Assembly (NCBI GenBank): GCA_013285655.1
Contig: JABDHI010000005.1
Coordinates: 1-64,000 of the forward strand
Length of the DNA: 64,000 nt
Direction of reading: 5' to 3'
Source: Bacteroidota bacterium
Lineage (GTDB): Bacteria > Bacteroidota > Bacteroidia > JABEUT01
Shown: positions 57,632 to 64,000 of the stretch, piece after piece
Position numbering within the stretch: the stretch's first letter is position 1
Layout: each line of letters opens with the position of its first letter
The notes under the pieces: model-generated
Database searches by the model: none
Seen by the model: only the letters and a program-made list of their open reading frames with translations
What the model was told of the DNA's origin: nothing
Translations under genes and position numbers: made by a program

Positions 57632-59785
57632 ATGAAGATATGGTTGCTCACCTCTGAATTTCCTCCTGATTTTGGCGGCGGTATTAGTACTTATTGCCTT
57701 GAAACGGCTCAAATGCTATCATTTTATGGACATAATGTAACGGTTATAACACAAGATTTTCAAGTAACTGATATTAAAAGTATTAACCAGGATAATTATA
57801 CTATATTCCGTTTTAATCCTTCCAAATATTATACATCATCTTTTTTAGGCTATGAAACAAACTTAAGCTATGCATTTGCTCAAGTAGTAAAAGAACTTAT
57901 TGAAAAAGAAGGGAAACCAGACTTAATAGAAAGTCAGGAATACATGGGAATAGCCTATTATTTATTGCAATATAAATGGCTTGGGTACCCTATTTTTGAG
58001 GACCTGAAAGTTCTTGTAACATTACACGCACCCTCTTTTCTTTATTTAGAATACAACAAGGTTCCAAACTATCAATTACCATATTACTGGATAGGTGAAA
58101 TGGAGCGTTTTTGTATACGTAGTGCCGATATGCTTATTTCCCCCAGCCAATATCTGGTTAATGAATTGAATGGACGTGTAAAAGTCAATGACCTTACAAT
58201 TCATATTCTGAAAAATCCTTATAAAACAGAAGAGAATTACGTTGCAAATCCAATTAAAAATAAAGAACTTGTTTTCTTTGGTAAACTTATACCACAAAAA
58301 GGATGCCTTGAATTGATAAGTTATTTCAGGCAATTATGGAAAGAAGGTTTTGATGCTTCTTTAACCATGATAGGCGGTGGAGATCACCTATACCACCCTG
58401 AAGGAATTGACATGATCGATTATATAAAGAAGATATGTGCTGAAGAAATAAAAAATGGGAAGCTCATTTTACTTGGCTCAATTAGGCCAGCACTTTTACA
58501 CCAATATGTATCAGACGCACATATTATAATTATACCAAGTATTGTAGATAATTTGCCTTACACTGTTCCTGAGGTTATGAGTCTTGGTAAAATAGTATTA
58601 GCATCAATTCAGGGAGGACAATCAGAAATTATAGAAAATGGCGTGGATGGCTTTTTATTCGATCATTCCGACCCGTCCACTTTTAAAACGCAATTAAAAC
58701 ACATACTTTCATTACCCGAGAAGACGCTGAAAGACATATCTCAAAAAGCCTTTAATAAAGTAAAAAATGATTTTGGCTATGATACTGTATACAATGAAAA
58801 ACTAACACTACTTAAAAGTCTAGTTGAAGATACAGCGGTATCTAGTCAATTCCCTTTTATACGCCCACAAGTTCAGATTAAATTACCAGATACAGTTGTT
58901 GACAAACAAGACCTTCTTTCAGTTGTTATACCTTACTTTAATATGGGTGTTTATATTGAAGAGTGCATTAAGTCAATACTCGCATCAACTTACAAAAACA
59001 TTGAAATAATTATAGTAAATGATGGTAGTGAAGGAAACGAAAACATAGAAATAATTAAAAAACTAGCTTTAACCTATAATATTCGCCTACTTAATAAGGC
59101 GAACGAAGGGCTTTCATTAACCCGGAATGCTGGCGCCAAAGTTGCAACGGGTCAATATTTAGCTTTTCTCGATCCTGACGACACTATTGAAAGTACCTAT
59201 TACGAAAAAGCAATAAGAGTCTTAAAACAACACACTAATGTTTTTTTTGTTGGTTGCTGGGCAAGGTATTTTGACGGCTCACAAGGCTATTGGCCTGCAT
59301 TTACACCTGAACCACCCTACTTACTAATACACAACATGCTGAATACAAGCGCATTAATATATAAGAGGCAATCATTTTTAGAAGCCGGCTTAAACGATTT
59401 CAACATGGTCTTTGGAATGGAGGATTACGAAAGCGTAATTAGTATGGTAGAAAAAGGATTTATGGGTGTTGTATTACCGGAACCACTATGGAACTATAGA
59501 ATCAGGAAGGACTCTATGGCCAGGGCATTCACTAAAAATAAGCAGCTTTATCTTTATAAATTAATTGCCGAAAAACATAAGGCATTTTATTCTACATTTG
59601 GGGCAGAAATTGCGAACCTACTTAACGCCAATGGGCCTGGTTATAAATATGATAACCCCACATATTTTCATCATTTCGGAGAGAATAGCTATTTTAGCAC
59701 AGGGTTAAAAAATGCAATATTTATGAAGATTAAGTCAAATAAGATTTTAAGAAAGATTGCAATAAAAGTAAAAAAATCATTCTAG
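57632..59785 (+). CDS. Bifunctional glycosyltransferase: N-terminal GT4 fused to C-terminal GT2
   Basis: WLLTSEFPPDFGGGISTYCLETAQML; VFFGKLIPQKGCLELI; LPYTVPEVMSLGKIVLAS; then VVIPYFNMGVYIEECIKSILASTYKNIEIIIVNDGS, FLDPDDTI. Confidence 0.9.
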   Translation: MKIWLLTSEFPPDFGGGISTYCLETAQMLSFYGHNVTVITQDFQVTDIKSINQDNYTIFRFNPSKYYTSSFLGYETNLSYAFAQVVKELIEKEGKPDLIESQEYMGIAYYLLQYKWLGYPIFEDLKVLVTLHAPSFLYLEYNKVPNYQLPYYWIGEMERFCIRSADMLISPSQYLVNELNGRVKVNDLTIHILKNPYKTEENYVANPIKNKELVFFGKLIPQKGCLELISYFRQLWKEGFDASLTMIGGGDHLYHPEGIDMIDYIKKICAEEIKNGKLILLGSIRPALLHQYVSDAHIIIIPSIVDNLPYTVPEVMSLGKIVLASIQGGQSEIIENGVDGFLFDHSDPSTFKTQLKHILSLPEKTLKDISQKAFNKVKNDFGYDTVYNEKLTLLKSLVEDTAVSSQFPFIRPQVQIKLPDTVVDKQDLLSVVIPYFNMGVYIEECIKSILASTYKNIEIIIVNDGSEGNENIEIIKKLALTYNIRLLNKANEGLSLTRNAGAKVATGQYLAFLDPDDTIESTYYEKAIRVLKQHTNVFFVGCWARYFDGSQGYWPAFTPEPPYLLIHNMLNTSALIYKRQSFLEAGLNDFNMVFGMEDYESVISMVEKGFMGVVLPEPLWNYRIRKDSMARAFTKNKQLYLYKLIAEKHKAFYSTFGAEIANLLNANGPGYKYDNPTYFHHFGENSYFSTGLKNAIFMKIKSNKILRKIAIKVKKSF

Positions 59786-59787
59786 TT

Positions 59788-60585
59788 ATGGCATTGAACG
59801 TTTTAAAAGATTGGATTGGTGGCTCTAATAAGTTAGAAAGATTTTGGCTATTAGCCAAAATCGAGTTTAAATTAAGATATTATGAAAATTTACTTGGGTT
59901 AATATGGGCACTTGTAAAGCCAATTTCTGACATATTTATCTATTACGTAGCATTTGAATTAATATTAAAACAAGGTGTTCCACAATTCGTTTCTTTTCTC
60001 TTTATTGGTATTATTTTATGGAATTTCTTTATAGAAAGTTCCATGGGTACAATTCAAATATTAGCCACTAAAAAATATTTGTATGAATATACAAATATGA
60101 ATAAGATTGAAATTTATTTATCAGTTATTGGAAGTAATTTAATTGGCTTGTTTTTTAATTTAGTAATGTTCTTTATTTTTTACATCTTCTTCGAACAAGG
60201 GGTTACTTTAATTACCTGGCACATTATACTTCTCCCCATTATTTTTATAAATCTTATAATTCTCTCATTAGGCTTTTCGTTAATACTTAGCACTATTTAT
60301 ATTTATGCTAAAGACATAACCCAAATATGGGCAATTGTGATAAATCTGGCCTTTTGGATTTCTCCAATAATTTTCCCTCCCGAAACCTTTATGCGCACTA
60401 TGCCTTCGGTTAAATATTTAAATCCTTTTTCAAGCATTATTATTAACGCCCGTGACCTTATAATGTATCATACTTTACCAGAATGGAAATTATTAGCCTG
60501 GGGTTATATTTACGCAACATTTTTCCTTTTATTAGGTATATATTTATTGAATACTTTAGGTTCTAAAGCTGCTGAAAAACTTTAA
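59788..60585 (+). CDS. wzm: ABC-2 type polysaccharide export permease (Wzm-like)
   Basis: LLAKIEFKLRYYENLLGLIWALVKPISDIFIYYVAF; six hydrophobic helices; followed directly by the ATPase. Confidence 0.87.
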   Translation: MALNVLKDWIGGSNKLERFWLLAKIEFKLRYYENLLGLIWALVKPISDIFIYYVAFELILKQGVPQFVSFLFIGIILWNFFIESSMGTIQILATKKYLYEYTNMNKIEIYLSVIGSNLIGLFFNLVMFFIFYIFFEQGVTLITWHIILLPIIFINLIILSLGFSLILSTIYIYAKDITQIWAIVINLAFWISPIIFPPETFMRTMPSVKYLNPFSSIIINARDLIMYHTLPEWKLLAWGYIYATFFLLLGIYLLNTLGSKAAEKL

Positions 60586-60588
60586 TAT

Positions 60589-61341
60589 ATGGATATATTG
60601 GATGATGATAAAATTGCGATTACCGCAAGGAACATAAGCAAAAAATTTCATATAACTGAAGATAGCCATAATACAGTTAAGCAACGTCTTTTTAGAGTAT
60701 TCGATCCTCCAAGGGCGAAAATTGTTGATGCGCTAAAACCGATGAATATTCAAATTAACAAAGGAGAATGCTTTGGTTTAATTGGAAGAAATGGATGTGG
60801 CAAATCAACTTTGGCAAGGGTATTGGCTGGTGTATACCCAACCGATACTGGATATGTAAAAACAAAAGGTTCGACCATGCTTTTAAATTTGACAGTAGGT
60901 ATGAGTCATGAATTAACTGCACGTGAAAATATTTACGTTTCAGGTTCTGTGCTAGGGTTAAAAATAAAAGATATCGATTTGATCTTTGATAAGATAATAG
61001 AGTTTGCCGAATTACCCGATTTTGTTGACACTAAAATAAAATATTTTTCTTCAGGTATGCTAGCCCGTTTGGGTTTTTCAATAGCAGTAAATGCAGGTGC
61101 TGATATTATGTTTCTTGATGAAATATTCGCTGTTGGAGATATAATCTTTCAGGAAAAAGCAGTTAAAGTGCTTGAAAAAAGCTGGATAGAAAATAAGACT
61201 GTGATTTTAATTAGCCACAGTATGAGTACAATTAAAAACTACTGCAAACGATCCGCCTACTTAAAAAATGGCTATCTTGAATTTGTTGGCGATACTGAAA
61301 CTGCGATCTCTAAATACTTATCTGATAATCAAGAAGGGTAA
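60589..61341 (+). CDS. wzt: ABC polysaccharide export ATP-binding protein (Wzt-like, short form)
   Basis: GLIGRNGCGKSTLARVLAGVYPTDTG (Walker A), FSSGMLARLGFSIAV, DIMFLDEIFAVGD; no C-terminal extension. Confidence 0.9.
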   Translation: MDILDDDKIAITARNISKKFHITEDSHNTVKQRLFRVFDPPRAKIVDALKPMNIQINKGECFGLIGRNGCGKSTLARVLAGVYPTDTGYVKTKGSTMLLNLTVGMSHELTARENIYVSGSVLGLKIKDIDLIFDKIIEFAELPDFVDTKIKYFSSGMLARLGFSIAVNAGADIMFLDEIFAVGDIIFQEKAVKVLEKSWIENKTVILISHSMSTIKNYCKRSAYLKNGYLEFVGDTETAISKYLSDNQEG

Positions 61342-61351
61342 ATTAAGTGTT

Positions 61352-63070
61352 CTAAGTATTTCTCACTTTATCAACAATACGCCCAATTACTAGCCCCATA
61401 GCTACCCCAATCACCACTCCTGCAAGTACCTTCTCAAACTGCATATAGCCTATTAAAAACCCTAAAACACCAAAAACAATTACAAAAAAAGGTAATAACC
61501 TCGGCTTTGAAATTTTACTACTTCCTATAACTTCTTTATTCTTAATTACTGAAAGGGGCTTTTTGTTAACATCAATACCACTATTATTTATTTCTTTGTC
61601 ATTACTCTTTATTGTTGCAGTAATCTTACTGTTTTTCACTTGTTCATAAACTGATTGGTCAACCTCCTGCTTTGAAATAAACTTTAAAATATTCATAGTT
61701 AGCTTTTGTAATTTCACACTTACCAAGCTCTGGCCGTCATGAAGGTAATCATCCAAACTCCAGCTCCATGAGGAAGTACCTGCTGCGAATACAGTATTAA
61801 GATTACTTTTTGTATATACAGTAACATTAGCAAATGTATTTTCCACAGATGTAGCTGAATGTTTCAATTGAACTGGCGACCGAGTAAGCACAATAAGGTT
61901 ATCGGGTTTAGGAAATTGAGCCCAAACCCTATCATATTCGTACCCTAATAGCTTTGGAAACCTTTCTCCTGGTTCAATTCCAGTATCTTTAAATAACCAA
62001 TGGTTTGTATGCTGAAACACAAGATCCTGATTAGGATCACCATTAATAAAACACCCTTCATACATTTGGCCGACTATTTTTTGTTCAGGCCTTTTAATGT
62101 TTCCGTCTCTAAATTGTGCGGACACTAAACTGGGGTTTATCTTATACATAGGGTCTTCCTGAAAGTCAATATACCTTATACATTTGTAACAAACCATATT
62201 GCGGTTATTACCGTTATAAGATTCCTCAAACCTGCTTTGCCAGTACATTGGGTTTGCGTTAAAGAACCCAAGCCCAATATTGCCATTTTCAAGTGTTTCT
62301 TCAACCTGATCGTACATCTCTTTAGTCCAATATTCATCGTGCCCAGGGCAAATAAATGCATTCGTTTTTTTTAAAAGATCCTTATCTTCATGCAAATCCT
62401 GGTTACTGCAATACGCCAAATCCAATCCATTCTTTTCTGCCCACCTTATAAACTGATATTCCCAATTAAAAAAATCACCTGACCCAAACCAATCCTGAAA
62501 TGGGCGGTTAAAAGAAACTACTCTTGCCCTAAAATTAAGTGGCTGGGGATAATTAGTTGCAAAGGCCTCGCGTGAGCCATATAAAGAATGACCACCCCAC
62601 ATGTTGTAAGCATTATACGTATTAGTAGCAATTTGCAGAAGATACGTTGACTTTGTTTGCTTTTTGGGCTTAACAACAAATATAATGTAGCGCTCAAACG
62701 ACTCTGGTAATGAGGATAATTTACATATATAAAATCCCGTACACCAGTCATCGGGAATTACTAATTCATAACTTACATTCCAGAAACATTCTACTTTGTT
62801 AAGCTCATTAATTTCAGGTTCTGGTTGTTCAATGGTATTTACTTCAGGCACCAAGTGCATAAATCGCCCACCTTTACCATCATACCAACCCATACGGTAA
62901 AATGCCATTGAGTATTTTGGCATTTTTGAACGGACATAAAATTTTATTATTTCTCCTGGAAATACGCTAGTTGCCGAAGCAAACCCTTCTATCTCACCAC
63001 TGTTAGCCGGTTTGGTTACACCCCAATCATGCGTTCCTGCATTTCTGTTTTCGTTAGCAATACCATTCAT
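61352..63070 (-). CDS. N,N-dimethylformamidase beta-subunit-like (DmfA2-like) domain protein with C-terminal TM hairpin
   Basis: WGVTKPANSGEIEGFASATSVFPGEIIKFYV, FYRMGWYDGKGGRFM, TYNAYNMWGGHSLYGS, FICPGHDEYWTKEMYDQVEE; C-term GVLGFLIGYMQFEKVLAGVVIGVAMGLVIG. Confidence 0.75.
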   Translation of the reverse strand: MNGIANENRNAGTHDWGVTKPANSGEIEGFASATSVFPGEIIKFYVRSKMPKYSMAFYRMGWYDGKGGRFMHLVPEVNTIEQPEPEINELNKVECFWNVSYELVIPDDWCTGFYICKLSSLPESFERYIIFVVKPKKQTKSTYLLQIATNTYNAYNMWGGHSLYGSREAFATNYPQPLNFRARVVSFNRPFQDWFGSGDFFNWEYQFIRWAEKNGLDLAYCSNQDLHEDKDLLKKTNAFICPGHDEYWTKEMYDQVEETLENGNIGLGFFNANPMYWQSRFEESYNGNNRNMVCYKCIRYIDFQEDPMYKINPSLVSAQFRDGNIKRPEQKIVGQMYEGCFINGDPNQDLVFQHTNHWLFKDTGIEPGERFPKLLGYEYDRVWAQFPKPDNLIVLTRSPVQLKHSATSVENTFANVTVYTKSNLNTVFAAGTSSWSWSLDDYLHDGQSLVSVKLQKLTMNILKFISKQEVDQSVYEQVKNSKITATIKSNDKEINNSGIDVNKKPLSVIKNKEVIGSSKISKPRLLPFFVIVFGVLGFLIGYMQFEKVLAGVVIGVAMGLVIGRIVDKVRNT

Positions 63071-63205
63071 ATTGTTATTAGTAAACTACTCACATCTGTT
63101 TGAAGCACGGGATTCAATTTCTTAACTGCGTAATAATTCATGGAGGTTTTCTTTATTTATAGAAAATACTTTTGCAATAATAGAAATAATAGAACATACA
63201 AGCAA

Positions 63206-64000
63206 CTAATTTTCAGCCGTTTTTGAAACAAGCAAAAGTATAAACGGAATGATTTGCTCGCCCTGGTATCTATCGAACATATTCTCAGTTAATAAACATA
63301 ACCCTATGCATATAAAAATGCATATTGCAAAATCTTCTCGTTGCTTAATAAAGGTTGTGACCGGATAAATGAAGTAGGTAAATAGAAATATCATTAGTCC
63401 TATAACTCCCATACTCACGGCTACATCAAAATACTGACAATGCAAATTTTTGTTGGTATTTAGCGCATATAGAAAGTTCTTTTCGGTATATATTTCTTTT
63501 AGTGTATTTCTTATGTCGCCTAACCCAGTGCCTAAAATTGGATGTTTAATAAACACCTCTTTACCACATGTCCATAGCGCCATACGGGTACTTCCACTAC
63601 TCCATTTATTGGCATCAAATTTATTATCGAGGCTATTTTCTGCATTTGTATTATCAAATCTGAAACCTGTTTGAGTTATAGTTTTAAACCTATCTACAGT
63701 CTTAGGAAAAAGCTTATATAAAATCACCAACCCTATTACCATGGCAAATATTAATATAAAGCCTTCAAGCATTTTTTTATTTCGTATTATTCGTATGAAG
63801 GCAATTGCAATAAGAATTATAAACAGACTGATTGTACTCATTTTGCTGGCCAGCATATAATTGACAAATAACAACCATACTATTACTACATAAAAGAAGA
63901 TCGTAAACCTTTGAATCCTGGTCTCTTTATTACCTAAGAGGTATATTATAGTAATTATGGCAGCATTAATATACAAACCAAAATAGGCAGCTTGCTTTCC
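63206..64000 (-). CDS. O-antigen ligase/polymerase family membrane protein (5' truncated by window edge)
   Basis: Polytopic; GSTRMALWTCGKEVFIKHPILGTGLGDIRN (Wzy_C-like loop). The minus-strand frame stays open to base 64000, so the listed TTG start at 63976 is an artefact. Confidence 0.82.
   Translation of the reverse strand, partial: GKQAAYFGLYINAAIITIIYLLGNKETRIQRFTIFFYVVIVWLLFVNYMLASKMSTISLFIILIAIAFIRIIRNKKMLEGFILIFAMVIGLVILYKLFPKTVDRFKTITQTGFRFDNTNAENSLDNKFDANKWSSGSTRMALWTCGKEVFIKHPILGTGLGDIRNTLKEIYTEKNFLYALNTNKNLHCQYFDVAVSMGVIGLMIFLFTYFIYPVTTFIKQREDFAICIFICIGLCLLTENMFDRYQGEQIIPFILLLVSKTAEN

Noticed and set aside
63206-63976. TTG at 63976 as the true start of the O-antigen ligase-like gene
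   Set aside because: The frame remains open to the window edge (GKQAAYFGLYINAA...), so the gene is truncated rather than starting there.
1-64000. CRISPR array, restriction-modification, toxin-antitoxin, prophage or transposon
   Set aside because: No short regularly spaced repeats outside coding genes and no recognisable Cas, nuclease/methylase, TA, phage-structural or transposase proteins in the supplied ORFs.

Overview
64-kb chromosomal segment of a Bacteroidota bacterium. Evidence: many type IX secretion (T9SS) type-A sorting domains, TTTG-N20-TAnnTTTG promoters and SigA/RpoD-type sigma factors. It reads as three blocks. (1) 0-19 kb: truncated RpoD-like sigma factor, plsY, a 1.8-kaa TPR/PD40/CRD/SPOR protein, clpS, tRNA-Arg, a GT2, a minus-strand operon (DEAD-box helicase, 97-aa protein, 80-aa double Cys/His-module protein, second RpoD-like sigma factor), a marR-RND-MFP-TolC efflux operon and an M48 protease. 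(2) 19-41.6 kb: ten secreted proteins with T9SS-like C-termini, including three tandem paralogue pairs (BNR/VPS10-like propellers, PF04185-type phosphoesterases, phospholipase D-like), plus an acyl-CoA dehydrogenase and a porin-like protein. (3) 41.7-64 kb: a surface-glycan locus with GT2s, ATP-grasp/HAD fusion, DegT-like aminotransferases, WbqC, FkbM, a repeat-bearing GT, sulfotransferase-coiled coil, RgpF-like, GT4-GT2 fusion, Wzm/Wzt, a DmfA2-like protein and a truncated O-antigen ligase/polymerase, with a tRNA-Thr inside. No CRISPR array, transposase, integrase or phage module was seen. Most notable: the PorE-like architecture ending in SPOR-like modules, the helicase/double-Cys-module/sigma operon, the S74 chaperone placed upstream of a sorting-like tail, a perfect palindrome in the marR promoter, and the ATP-grasp/HAD plus aminotransferase pair. 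All family assignments are from reading motifs, without database searches.
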